DNA of 10,304 bases, from positions 1-10,304 of the forward strand of contig JAKSAU010000575.1 in the NCBI GenBank assembly GCA_022361535.1. Reading direction: 5' to 3'. The stretch is from Desulfobacterales bacterium (GTDB lineage Bacteria; Desulfobacterota; Desulfobacteria; Desulfobacterales; Desulfobacteraceae). The notes beneath the pieces are model-generated. The model saw only the letters and a program-made list of their open reading frames with translations, was not told the DNA's origin and searched no databases. The position numbers were made by a program, and so were the translations under genes. Positions 1 to 6,403 of this stretch are shown piece by piece. How positions within the stretch are numbered: the stretch's first letter is position 1; each line of letters starts with the position of its first letter.

Positions 1-857
1 CTAAGATATTCTGGCCCCTGATCTTTATTCTCAATTTCATACCCAAACTTCATGGTACGATTGATAATTCTCAGGAAGCAGTTACGGAAGATGAATTGAT
101 GACTATGGTTGAAGTCGTTGAAGAAGAGGGTGAAATTAAGGAAGAAGAAAAAGAATATATAACCAACATTTTTGAGTTTGATGACACATCCTGTTCTGAA
201 ATCATGACACCCCGAGCCGATATGTTTGTGGTTGATGCTTCTGAGGGGCTTGATATTCAAACGGTACTTAAAACCGGTTTTTCAAGAATACCTGTCATCG
301 AAGATACTATTGATAATATTGTTGGAATTTTACACGTCAAAGATTTATTTGCCAAATTTCAGAAGCAGGTAGCAGATGGAAAGACTTCAAAAGGTCTGGA
401 TCTGAAATCAATAATGAAAAAACCATATTTTATACCGGAATCAAAAAAACTTGATTCTTTACTTCAGGCATTTAAAACCAAGAAAAGCCATATGGCCGTA
501 GTGGTTGATGAGCATGGCGGGGTTTCTGGCATCGTAACCCTTGAAGATGTTGTTGAAGAAATATTCGGTGAAATTACGGATGAATCTGACCAGAACATGC
601 TGGAAATTGTACAACTTAAAGGTAAAAAATGGTTGGTAGCCGGAAGAATCGACATAGATCATATAAACAAAGAGCTTAATCTTGGAATCCCGGAGTCAGC
701 AAACTATGATACAGTATCAGGATTTTTTTTAGAGCAGGTTGAACGCATACCAAACCCGGGAGAATCCATCATTGTTAACAATTGGGTAATTACCGTCAAA
801 GATATGGATGGCAACCGCATTCAATCCTTTATCATAAAACCCGGAGAAGAAAGTTAA
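1..857 (+). CDS. CorC/HlyC-type CBS-domain membrane protein (CNNM family), 5' truncated
   Basis: The reading frame is open from base 3 to a TAA at 855-857, so the gene enters from the left edge; 284 residues are visible. The first 15 or so residues are hydrophobic (IFWPLIFILNFIPKL) and look like the end of a DUF21/CNNM transmembrane domain. An acidic linker follows, rich in Glu. Then come two CBS motifs, at about residues 67-120 (EIMTPRADM opens it; SRIPVIED inside) and 137-192 (SHMAVVVDEHGGVSGIVTLEDVVEEIFGEI). A C-terminal CorC_HlyC domain spans about 203-281. The family comprises inner-membrane proteins linked to Mg/Co ion transport or efflux; older 'hemolysin' names are misleading. CBS pairs usually bind adenine nucleotides. 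A TTG at 96 and ATG codons just after it are internal, not starts, because the upstream frame continues the known domain order. The substrate cannot be told from sequence. No clear terminator follows the gene. Confidence 0.9.
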   Translation, partial: KIFWPLIFILNFIPKLHGTIDNSQEAVTEDELMTMVEVVEEEGEIKEEEKEYITNIFEFDDTSCSEIMTPRADMFVVDASEGLDIQTVLKTGFSRIPVIEDTIDNIVGILHVKDLFAKFQKQVADGKTSKGLDLKSIMKKPYFIPESKKLDSLLQAFKTKKSHMAVVVDEHGGVSGIVTLEDVVEEIFGEITDESDQNMLEIVQLKGKKWLVAGRIDIDHINKELNLGIPESANYDTVSGFFLEQVERIPNPGESIIVNNWVITVKDMDGNRIQSFIIKPGEES

Positions 858-923
858 AAAAAAGCTGTGGGTGAGTCAAGGATATCTAACCAATATCTTA
901 TGAAAAATTTAACCGGCATCCCC

Positions 924-950
924 TTGACAGATTCAAACCAGGCGTATAAG
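924..950 (+). promoter_or_regulatory. Candidate sigma70-type promoter of the aromatic operon leader
   Basis: A perfect TTGACA (924-929) is followed by TATAAG (945-950), five of six matches to the -10 consensus. The spacer is 15 bp, shorter than the preferred 17, so the promoter may be weak or regulator-assisted. Transcription would begin near 957, about 27 nt before the leader-peptide ATG, giving a leader transcript of roughly 175 nt up to the terminator. That size is typical of amino-acid attenuators. The position supports the call; the short spacer lowers confidence. Confidence 0.5.
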
Positions 951-983
951 GTTCACGAATCAAAATACAAAACAGGACTATCA

Positions 984-1055
984 ATGAATTTTACCTTTGG
1001 CAGATATTTTTATTTTAGCAGACCTTTTAGAGGAGGGCCTGCCTGCCTGTGGTGA
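984..1055 (+). CDS. pheL: Aromatic-rich leader peptide (PheL-like)
   Basis: This short ORF of 23 codons begins at ATG 984 and ends at TGA 1053-1055. An AGGA Shine-Dalgarno element at 974-977 lies 6 nt before the start. The peptide reads MNFTFGRYFYFSRPF and then RGGPACLW. It has five Phe (all TTT, at 990, 996, 1008, 1014 and 1026), two Tyr (TAT at 1005 and 1011) and one Trp as the last codon before the stop; 8 of 23 residues are aromatic. Such peptides act in cis: ribosome speed over the Phe codons reports charged tRNA-Phe. It lies directly upstream of a terminator and of pheA, as pheL does in Escherichia coli, though the peptide itself differs. The frame is open further upstream, from a GTG at 867, but no ribosome site supports that and the promoter lies inside that stretch. 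Role is inferred from position, codon content and RNA pairing. Confidence 0.82.
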   Translation: MNFTFGRYFYFSRPFRGGPACLW

Positions 1056-1131
1056 ATTGATTTTCCAACCTAAGCCCCAAAAAAACAAACAAACCGCAGC
1101 AGGCAAGCCCTGAGGCGGTTTTCGCATTTTT
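993..1131 (+). promoter_or_regulatory. Transcription attenuator: alternative leader hairpins upstream of pheA
   Basis: Three mutually exclusive pairings can be drawn by hand. Pre-emptor (1:2): GGCAG 999-1003 with CTGCC 1043-1047, extended by ACC 993-995 with GGT 1051-1053 across a 3x3 internal loop. Antiterminator (2:3): TGCCTG 1040-1045 with CAGGCA 1100-1105, then, after a single bulged C1046, CTGTGGT 1047-1053 with ACCGCAG 1093-1099 (one G-U pair), about 13 bp in all. Terminator (3:4) at 1091-1121 followed by U-rich sequence. Segment 1 lies inside the Phe codons, so a ribosome stalled there would break 1:2, let 2:3 form and so prevent 3:4. A ribosome reaching the stop codon covers segment 2 and lets the terminator form. 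This is the classical his/phe/trp attenuator logic. GCCCC 1074-1078 could also pair with GGGGC 1133-1137 around the terminator. No folding energies were computed. Confidence 0.8.
1091..1131 (+). terminator. Leader (attenuator) intrinsic terminator
   Basis: The outer stem AAACCGC (1091-1097) pairs with GCGGTTT (1115-1121). A symmetrical AG/AG internal loop follows, suited to tandem sheared G-A pairs, and then an inner stem CAGG (1100-1103) with CCTG (1109-1112) and a 5-nt loop. The U-tract is interrupted: TTTTCGCATTTTT runs 1119-1131. It lies 60 nt before the pheA start and 36 nt after the leader stop codon. The left arm is the same sequence used by the antiterminator. Confidence 0.75.
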
Positions 1132-1195
1132 AGGGGCCGTTAAAAAGACAATTGTATATGAAAAATAGGACAACTGAGAAACAGGAAACAAAGAA

Positions 1196-2293
1196 ATGAC
1201 AGAAAATTCCCAACCCAATCCTCTGATACCTTTGCGCGAGGAAATCGATCGTATAGATGAGCTAATCCTTGACCTGATTAATCAACGCCTCAAAATCGGG
1301 GAACAGGTTGGTGCTGTAAAAAAACAAAAAGGAAGCCAGATTCTGGACCGGACAAGAGAGAGAATGGTAATTGACCGGTTGTCACAGATCAACAAAGGCC
1401 CTGCTGACAAGGACCTGATACAATATATCTTTAATGTGATTATTACAGCGACACGTGAGATACAAAAACCTAAAACAATTGCCTACTTGGGTCCTAAAGC
1501 CAGCTACACCCACATAGCTGCATTGAATCATTTTAAACACTCCGGACAATTCTTGGAACAACCTAACTTGTTCGATATATTTAAAGATGTAGAACGCACC
1601 AATAGCCATTTCGGTGTCGTACCTGTCGAAAACTCAATTGAAGGTGCAGTGAACCATACTTTAGATCTATTCAGTGAATTTGACTTAAATATTTGTGCCG
1701 AACACTATGAACCCATTTCTCATGATCTATTGTCTATCACCGGCGAGGCCAATGATATAAAGGTGGTCTATTCCCATCCGCAAGCCATTGCCCAGTGCAA
1801 AGGATGGCTTAAAAAGAAACTTCCCCATGTTGAAGTTATGGAAACCTCTTCCACCTCAAAGGCTGCGCTTATGGCTTCCAAAAATGAAAGTGTCGCAGCC
1901 ATCGCATCCCAGAAGGCCGCTCATATTTATGAACTATTACCGGTGGAATCCAAAATAGAAGACTTTGGAGGGAACGTAACCAGGTTCCTTGTCATTGGTA
2001 AAGATGCCCCTGAGAAAACTGGTAATGATAAAACATCCATTATGTTTGCCACCTCTCATACTCCTGGTGCATTATTTCGGGCTCTTGCGCCAATAGATAA
2101 GTCCGGCTTAAATATGGTTAAACTCGAGTCACGTCCCACCCGTCATCAAAATTGGAGTTATTATTTTTTCATGGATATAGAGGGACACATTGAAGATGAC
2201 ATCGTTTATCAAACAATCGAAGAGATTAGAGCACAGACGCTTACTTTAAAAGTCTTGGGATCTTACCCGGTGTTTGTAAAAGAGGATTTTTAG
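1196..2293 (+). CDS. pheA: Bifunctional chorismate mutase / prephenate dehydratase (P-protein)
   Basis: This 365-residue protein converts chorismate to prephenate and then to phenylpyruvate, the committed route to phenylalanine. Residues 8-91 form an AroQ-type chorismate mutase; the Escherichia coli active-site set has matches at the expected spacing as R14, R31, K42, D51, R54, E55 and Q90. Residues 94-270 form the prephenate dehydratase domain, with VPVENSIEGAV near 142-152 and the catalytic NVTRF motif at 260-264. Residues 278-360 form an ACT domain with GALF (291-294) and ESRP (311-314), the two motifs that bind Phe for feedback inhibition. The enzyme is therefore probably Phe-inhibited as well as attenuated. 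Start ATG 1196 is preceded by AGGA at 1183-1186, 9 nt away. It is the first structural gene after the leader, and aroE follows after 2 nt. The length is normal for the family. Confidence 0.97.
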   Translation: MTENSQPNPLIPLREEIDRIDELILDLINQRLKIGEQVGAVKKQKGSQILDRTRERMVIDRLSQINKGPADKDLIQYIFNVIITATREIQKPKTIAYLGPKASYTHIAALNHFKHSGQFLEQPNLFDIFKDVERTNSHFGVVPVENSIEGAVNHTLDLFSEFDLNICAEHYEPISHDLLSITGEANDIKVVYSHPQAIAQCKGWLKKKLPHVEVMETSSTSKAALMASKNESVAAIASQKAAHIYELLPVESKIEDFGGNVTRFLVIGKDAPEKTGNDKTSIMFATSHTPGALFRALAPIDKSGLNMVKLESRPTRHQNWSYYFFMDIEGHIEDDIVYQTIEEIRAQTLTLKVLGSYPVFVKEDF

Positions 2294-2295
2294 TT

Positions 2296-3096
2296 ATGAT
2301 TAACGCTAAAACAGACCTTTATTGTGTCCTGGGAAACCCGGTAACCCACTCAAAAAGCCCAATTATTCACAATGCTGCCTTTCAAGATAAAGGCCTGAAT
2401 GCGGCGTATTTAGCTTTTGAGCCTTCGGACATAAAAAATGCTATCGAAGCCATAAAAACCTTAGGGATAAAAGGGGCATCCATTACTATTCCGTTTAAAG
2501 AATCAATCATGGCTCACCTGGACTGGATTGACCCTATGGCTTTGTCGATCGGTGCCGTGAACACAATTGTCAACGAAAACGGTTTTCTAAAAGGATATAA
2601 CACGGATTGTCAAGCAGCTATTACCCCGTTAAAGCCATACGGTATTGCTGGCAAAACAGTTTGCATTGTGGGTGCTGGAGGCGCTGCAAAAGCAGTTGCC
2701 TACGGTATCGCCCATGAAAAAGGCAATATTATTATAACCAACCGAACAGCCAAAAAAGGAATAGATCTTGCCACTCATGTAAATGGAAAGTTTGTTTCCG
2801 AGCAACACATCGGTCAGATCCGAGCAGATGTGGTGATAAATACCACAAGCCTTGGCATGGAACCAAATATCAAGCAGTTAAGCTTTCCAGCTGAAGGCTT
2901 GGCAGAAGGTATGGTAGTTATGGATGTAGTGTATACCCCCATTGACACCGCCTTGATTAGAACTGCAACACAAAAAAAATGCGCCGTCATAGACGGCCTG
3001 TCCATGTTCATTGCTCAGGCAGCTGCCCAATTCAAACTGTGGACAGGAATACAACCGGATACAGAACTCATGCGAAAACAGATAACAGGAAGTTGA
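2296..3096 (+). CDS. aroE: Shikimate dehydrogenase (NADP-dependent)
   Basis: The 266-residue protein reduces 3-dehydroshikimate to shikimate in the cytoplasm. The substrate-binding N-terminal domain shows GNPVTHSKSPIIHN (residues 13-26), the catalytic Lys in TIPFKES (K68), GAVNTIV (86-92) and GYNTDC with the catalytic Asp at D104. The cofactor domain shows the glycine-rich loop VGAGGAAKAV (125-134) and NRT at 149-151, the usual place for recognising the NADP 2'-phosphate. DGLSMFIAQAAAQF (233-246) is the conserved C-terminal substrate helix. The length fits standalone AroE, so this is not an AroD-AroE fusion. ATG 2296 lies 2 nt after the pheA stop, so translation is probably coupled. The aroA start lies 16 nt further on. 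Quinate/shikimate paralogues such as YdiB are the alternative, but the operon makes AroE far more likely. Confidence 0.96.
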   Translation: MINAKTDLYCVLGNPVTHSKSPIIHNAAFQDKGLNAAYLAFEPSDIKNAIEAIKTLGIKGASITIPFKESIMAHLDWIDPMALSIGAVNTIVNENGFLKGYNTDCQAAITPLKPYGIAGKTVCIVGAGGAAKAVAYGIAHEKGNIIITNRTAKKGIDLATHVNGKFVSEQHIGQIRADVVINTTSLGMEPNIKQLSFPAEGLAEGMVVMDVVYTPIDTALIRTATQKKCAVIDGLSMFIAQAAAQFKLWTGIQPDTELMRKQITGS

Positions 3097-3112
3097 TCCA
3101 AAGGAGATTCTA

Positions 3113-4369
3113 ATGAAACAGCTTTCCCCAAAGGGGATAACAGATCAGGTAGTAAAAGTACCAGGCTCTAAAAGTATTTCCCACAGAATGATGATTTGTG
3201 CCGCATTGGCAAATGGAACCTCAAAAATATATAACTCATTGGACAGCGAAGATCTCTCACTGACAAAGCAGACTCTTAGTTATATGGGAGCGGAGATCAA
3301 AGAAGCGTCAAAAGACTTGATAGAGGTCAAAGGGTTTGGCGGCAGGCCAGTTCCTTATTCAGAACCGATATATCTTGGCAACTCAGGCACATCTATGCGC
3401 CTTTTGGCAGGAATCGCGGCCTTGGGAGAAACAGCCTATACGCTAACAGGGGACGAACGCATGTGCCAACGTCCTATGAACGAATTGCTCGATGCTTTGA
3501 CTCGTATTCAGATAACAGCCTATTCCAGAAATGATCAGGGAACCCCACCTGTGGTTATCCAAGGTGGCACACGGATGGGAGGCAAAACTGTTATCGACTG
3601 CTCAAGGTCGAGCCAGTACCTGTCAGCATTACTCATGGCAGGCGCCCTGTTTGATCAGGGATTAGTTGTTGAATTAACTGGCCCTCCTGTTTCCCAACCA
3701 TACATTGACCTGACCCTGGATGTAATGAAACAATTTGATGTAACCGCTAATAGGATTTCTTCCACACGTTACGAGGTACCTGGGCAGCAACAATACATTT
3801 CCGGTCCCCGGTCTGTTGAACCGGACCTTTCCAATGCCGGGTATTTCTGGGCAGCAGGTGCTGTTACCGGTAAAAAAATCGGTGTAGCTAACATCGGTTC
3901 GGACTCACTTCAAGGTGACTTAAAGCAGATTGGCATCCTTGAAAAAATGGGTTGTACCCTTGAACACGAAGGTAAAGTGCTTTCTGTTACGGGCGGTCCA
4001 TTGACCGGAGTTGATGTAGACATGTCAGATACGCCTGATGCTGTTCCTGCCATTGCAGTTGCAGCGGCATTTGCCAAAGGAACAACCCGTATCCGGAACA
4101 TCGGCCATTTAAGAATAAAAGAGTGCGATCGTATTGATGCGGTATGTTCTCAATTAAGTAAAATGGGTATCCAGGTAAGTCAAGGTCCTGATTTTATGGA
4201 AATTACCGGGGGGGCTCCCCATGGAGCACAAATCGAAACATTTAATGACCATAGAATTGCAATGGCTTTTTCTGTTGCCGGCCTCATGGTTGAGGGCATT
4301 GAGATTGAAAACCCCTCTTGTGTGGAAAAATCGTTTCCAACCTATTGGGAACTTTACGAAGCATTGTAA
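3113..4369 (+). CDS. aroA: 3-phosphoshikimate 1-carboxyvinyltransferase (EPSP synthase)
   Basis: This 418-residue enzyme joins shikimate 3-phosphate and phosphoenolpyruvate to give EPSP. Signatures in order are VPGSKSISHR (residues 16-25, with K20, S21 and R25 at the substrate site), LGNSGTSMR (88-96), RPMNEL (120-125), SRSSQYLSALL (164-174), a DTPDAVPA segment carrying the catalytic Asp (D309), LRIKECDRI (333-341) with K336, E337 and R340, and NDHRIAMAF (378-386). The C-terminus CVEKSFPTYWE is also typical. The residue after MR in the PEP-site loop is Leu97 where Escherichia coli has Pro101. A strong AAGGAG (3101-3106) stands 6 nt before ATG 3113, the best ribosome site in the operon. It lies between aroE and aroL, and the aroL ribosome site overlaps its stop codon. 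Confidence 0.97.
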   Translation: MKQLSPKGITDQVVKVPGSKSISHRMMICAALANGTSKIYNSLDSEDLSLTKQTLSYMGAEIKEASKDLIEVKGFGGRPVPYSEPIYLGNSGTSMRLLAGIAALGETAYTLTGDERMCQRPMNELLDALTRIQITAYSRNDQGTPPVVIQGGTRMGGKTVIDCSRSSQYLSALLMAGALFDQGLVVELTGPPVSQPYIDLTLDVMKQFDVTANRISSTRYEVPGQQQYISGPRSVEPDLSNAGYFWAAGAVTGKKIGVANIGSDSLQGDLKQIGILEKMGCTLEHEGKVLSVTGGPLTGVDVDMSDTPDAVPAIAVAAAFAKGTTRIRNIGHLRIKECDRIDAVCSQLSKMGIQVSQGPDFMEITGGAPHGAQIETFNDHRIAMAFSVAGLMVEGIEIENPSCVEKSFPTYWELYEAL

Positions 4370-4380
4370 GGATTGAAGAT

Positions 4381-4908
4381 ATGCGCCCTGTTTTTCTTAT
4401 TGGTTATCGATGTACAGGTAAAACAAGTACCGGTAAAATTCTTGCAGACTTGCTGGATTGTGATTTTGTAGATACTGATCAACTCCTTGAATCCAGATTC
4501 AATATATCAATTGCCCAAATGGTAAAAGAACGCGGCTGGGATTATTTCCGTGAAAGGGAAACAGGTATTTTAACCGGGCTGGATTTGGAGAAATCACCTG
4601 TTGTCGCTACAGGAGGCGGAATTGTTCTTGCCAAAGAAAACAGAGAATTCATCAGGCAAAACGGAACCTGCGTATGGCTTTTTGCTGATGCAAAAGTATT
4701 GACACAAAGAATATGCACAGATGTAAAAACAGACAGCCAGCGTCCGGATCTAACCGATGACAGTCTTGAGCAAGAAACCATAGACATGCTTAAACTCAGA
4801 ACCCCCCTGTACGAGGAACTAGCACAAATCACTATCAATACAGCTGAGCACTCTGCCCAGGAAGCAGCACAACTGATAAAAAGGAGACTTGACAATGAAC
4901 GGGTCTAG
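4381..4908 (+). CDS. aroL: Shikimate kinase, AroL-like
   Basis: The 175-residue P-loop kinase phosphorylates shikimate at the 3-hydroxyl using ATP. Walker A is GYRCTGKT (residues 8-15). The shikimate site is shown by FVDTDQ (DTD at 31-33), YFRERE (R57) and ATGGGI (GGG at 78-80). The LID arginine is probably R121 in SQRPDLT, and R140 precedes the LYEE segment. From memory, the segments FLIG, FVDTDQ, the FR-RET run and ATGGGIVL resemble Escherichia coli AroL more than AroK, so I use aroL; aroK is the alternative symbol. An open frame extends upstream to 4318, inside aroA, but ATG 4381 is chosen because the P-loop begins at the usual distance from it and AAGGA, overlapping the aroA stop, lies 8 nt before it. 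The gene overlaps aroC by 14 nt. Confidence 0.93.
   Translation: MRPVFLIGYRCTGKTSTGKILADLLDCDFVDTDQLLESRFNISIAQMVKERGWDYFRERETGILTGLDLEKSPVVATGGGIVLAKENREFIRQNGTCVWLFADAKVLTQRICTDVKTDSQRPDLTDDSLEQETIDMLKLRTPLYEELAQITINTAEHSAQEAAQLIKRRLDNERV
4881..4886 (+). promoter_or_regulatory. Ribosome binding site that fixes the aroC start
   Basis: AAGGAG lies inside the 3' end of aroL. It is 8 nt from ATG 4895 but only 2 nt from the in-frame TTG at 4889, so ATG 4895 is the supported start of aroC. Confidence 0.8.
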
Positions 4909-5956
4909 TTTTGGCAAAGCCTTCCAGATAACCACTTTTGGAGAATCCCACGGAAAAGCGTTAGGAGTGACCATACAAGGCTGTCCTCCTGGCCTACCCA
5001 TAGATGAAGCCATAATACAAAAAGCACTGGACAAACGCAAACCCGGTCAGGGGCCGGTATCCACAAAAAGAAAAGAACCTGATGCACCTGTTATTCTTTC
5101 AGGTACCTTTGAAGGAAAGACAACAGGTACACCCATTATGATACTCATAGAAAACAAGGATGCAAAATCCAGGTCTTATACAGATATCGCTGATGTATTC
5201 AGACCAGGCCACGGTGATTATACTTATTTTAAAAAGTATGGAATTAGGGATTATAGAGGCGGGGGCAGGGCATCTGCAAGGGAAACTGCAGCGCGTGTTG
5301 CAGCTGGTGCTGTGGCACAAATTGTACTGGATCCACACGGTATTTCCATTCTCAGCCACACCCTGGCTATCGGCGGTGTACATGCGCAAAACTACGACAA
5401 GAATGTTATTGATGCTAACCCTTTTAAAATAGCTGATCATCAAGCTGCCAAAGCCATTGCAGAACTGGTCGAACAGGTAAAAAAGGAAGGGGACTCGTTA
5501 GGTGGTATTGTTGAAATAAGAGCTGAGAATGTACCAGCAGGCCTTGGAGACCCGGTTTTTGATAAGCTTGACGGTGAGATTGCCAAAGCAATGATGAGTA
5601 TCGGTGCCGTCAAAGCCGTTGAAATCGGTTCCGGTGTCAATGCACCTGACATGAAAGGCTCACAAAATAATGATAGCCTCGGTGAAAACGGATTTTTATC
5701 AAATAATGCAGGTGGCATACTTGCCGGCATATCTAACGGAGAGGATATCGTGGTAAGGGTTCATGTCAAACCCATCCCTTCGATTCTAGTACCCCAGGAA
5801 ACACTTAAAGAAAGCGGTGAAAAAACAATGGTTTCAACAAAAGGCCGACACGACATATGTGCCGTTCCAAGAATTAACAAGGTCTGTGAGTCCATGCTGG
5901 CGCTGGTTCTCACAGACCATTTACTCAGACAGAAGTGTAATCTTGCAGGATCGTAA
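4895..5956 (+). CDS. aroC: Chorismate synthase
   Basis: The 353-residue enzyme eliminates phosphate from EPSP to form chorismate, using reduced FMN without net redox change. All three family signatures are present: GESHGKALGVTIQGCPPG at residues 16-33, the YRGGGRASARET region at 120-131, and GRHDICAVPRINK at 317-329. The two conserved active-site histidines are H19 (GESHG) and H106 (RPGHGDYTY). The length is that of the compact bacterial form. It overlaps the end of aroL by 14 nt, which suggests coupled translation and a fixed kinase/synthase ratio. It is the last gene of the operon; its stop TAA is followed at once by the stop of the opposing gene, and I see no intrinsic terminator in between. 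Product chorismate can return to PheA, the first enzyme of the same operon. Confidence 0.97.
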   Translation: MNGSSFGKAFQITTFGESHGKALGVTIQGCPPGLPIDEAIIQKALDKRKPGQGPVSTKRKEPDAPVILSGTFEGKTTGTPIMILIENKDAKSRSYTDIADVFRPGHGDYTYFKKYGIRDYRGGGRASARETAARVAAGAVAQIVLDPHGISILSHTLAIGGVHAQNYDKNVIDANPFKIADHQAAKAIAELVEQVKKEGDSLGGIVEIRAENVPAGLGDPVFDKLDGEIAKAMMSIGAVKAVEIGSGVNAPDMKGSQNNDSLGENGFLSNNAGGILAGISNGEDIVVRVHVKPIPSILVPQETLKESGEKTMVSTKGRHDICAVPRINKVCESMLALVLTDHLLRQKCNLAGS

Positions 5957-6280
5957 CTAAACGGTTTCCTTTCTAACAATATCGGATTCGAGTTTATCTG
6001 CGATTTCAAGAGCGGAATTCAAGGCATCATTAATCATGAAAAGCTGAATCTTCAGTGTTTTTAGTGAAGCCGGGGTAGCAGAGATCTTATCATCGGAAGA
6101 CAATACGGTTGCCAGTTCATTGGCTTTTTTGGCAAATTCAGTCAGCCGTTCGCTGAAGTTGACAATTTCACCTGCCCAGTTGTCACGTTCTTCTTTGCTA
6201 AGCTCAATGTTGGCATTTCCGGTTCCGTTAATCAATCGATCGATTTGATAGTCCTCAGGGTTCGCTATAATTTCGTACAT
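5957..6280 (-). CDS. Conserved-looking small acidic helical protein, function unknown
   Basis: I do not recognise this 107-residue protein (begins MYEIIANPEDYQ, ends ESDIVRKETV). It is acidic and looks almost wholly helical, with heptad-like stretches around ERLTEFAKKANELATVL and INDALNSALEIADKLES that could form a helical bundle or coiled coil. It has no signal peptide, no membrane segment and no cysteine. The frame runs back to ATG 6358, but the start at 6280 is favoured: an AAGGAG ribosome site lies 6 nt before it, and the candidate promoter's -35 covers the upstream ATG. It is a single-gene unit with a strong terminator upstream that separates it from tolC. Its stop codon directly abuts that of aroC, in the opposite direction. 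That the gene is real rests on its ribosome site, promoter and protein-like composition. Confidence 0.75.
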   Translation of the reverse strand: MYEIIANPEDYQIDRLINGTGNANIELSKEERDNWAGEIVNFSERLTEFAKKANELATVLSSDDKISATPASLKTLKIQLFMINDALNSALEIADKLESDIVRKETV

Positions 6281-6286
6281 AATTTG

Positions 6287-6292
6287 CTCCTT
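6287..6292 (-). promoter_or_regulatory. Ribosome binding site of the small acidic protein
   Basis: AAGGAG on the minus strand, 6 nt before ATG 6280. It decides between this start and the upstream in-frame ATG at 6358, which has no comparable site. Confidence 0.75.
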
Positions 6293-6329
6293 TGCATCAG
6301 AAGTTAATCCCAGGCCGGATATGGTGTAA

Positions 6330-6358
6330 AGGATAAGTTGAGGTAACCGAATAGTCAA
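6330..6358 (-). promoter_or_regulatory. Candidate sigma70-type promoter of the small acidic protein
   Basis: On the minus strand TTGACT (6358-6353, five of six consensus matches) and TATCCT (6335-6330, four of six) are separated by exactly 17 bp. Transcription would start near 6323, leaving a leader of about 43 nt before ATG 6280. The promoter lies downstream of the tolC terminator, so the small gene is probably transcribed independently. Confidence 0.5.
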
Positions 6359-6403
6359 GCTTAACCGCTGAAAACATTAAAAATTCAGTTCAACACGCAT
6401 AAT

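Noticed and set aside
879..901. Possible terminator hairpin after the CBS-domain gene (AAGGATAT with AATATCTT)
   Set aside because: The arms do not pair without bulges, the stem is AT-rich and no T-run follows.
867..1055. A 62-codon open frame in the gap before pheA
   Set aside because: Its GTG start and the in-frame ATG at 900 lack ribosome sites, and the promoter at 924-950 lies inside it. Only the last 24 codons, from ATG 984, are supported as the leader peptide.
1158..1199. A 13-codon ORF ending in TGA that overlaps the pheA ATG
   Set aside because: It has an ATGA overlap, which could suggest coupling, but no Shine-Dalgarno sequence, no aromatic codons and a low-information Lys/Glu/Thr content; chance is the simplest reading.
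4318..4380. Longer start for the shikimate kinase inside aroA
   Set aside because: It would add 21 residues before the P-loop with no family counterpart; ATG 4381 has a properly spaced ribosome site.
5160..5432. Overlapping open frames of about 90-114 codons within aroC on both strands
   Set aside because: They are shadows of a fully conserved chorismate synthase frame and have no supporting starts.
6281..6358. Longer start (ATG 6358) for the small acidic protein
   Set aside because: The ATG overlaps the -35 element, and the strong ribosome site at 6287-6292 points to 6280.
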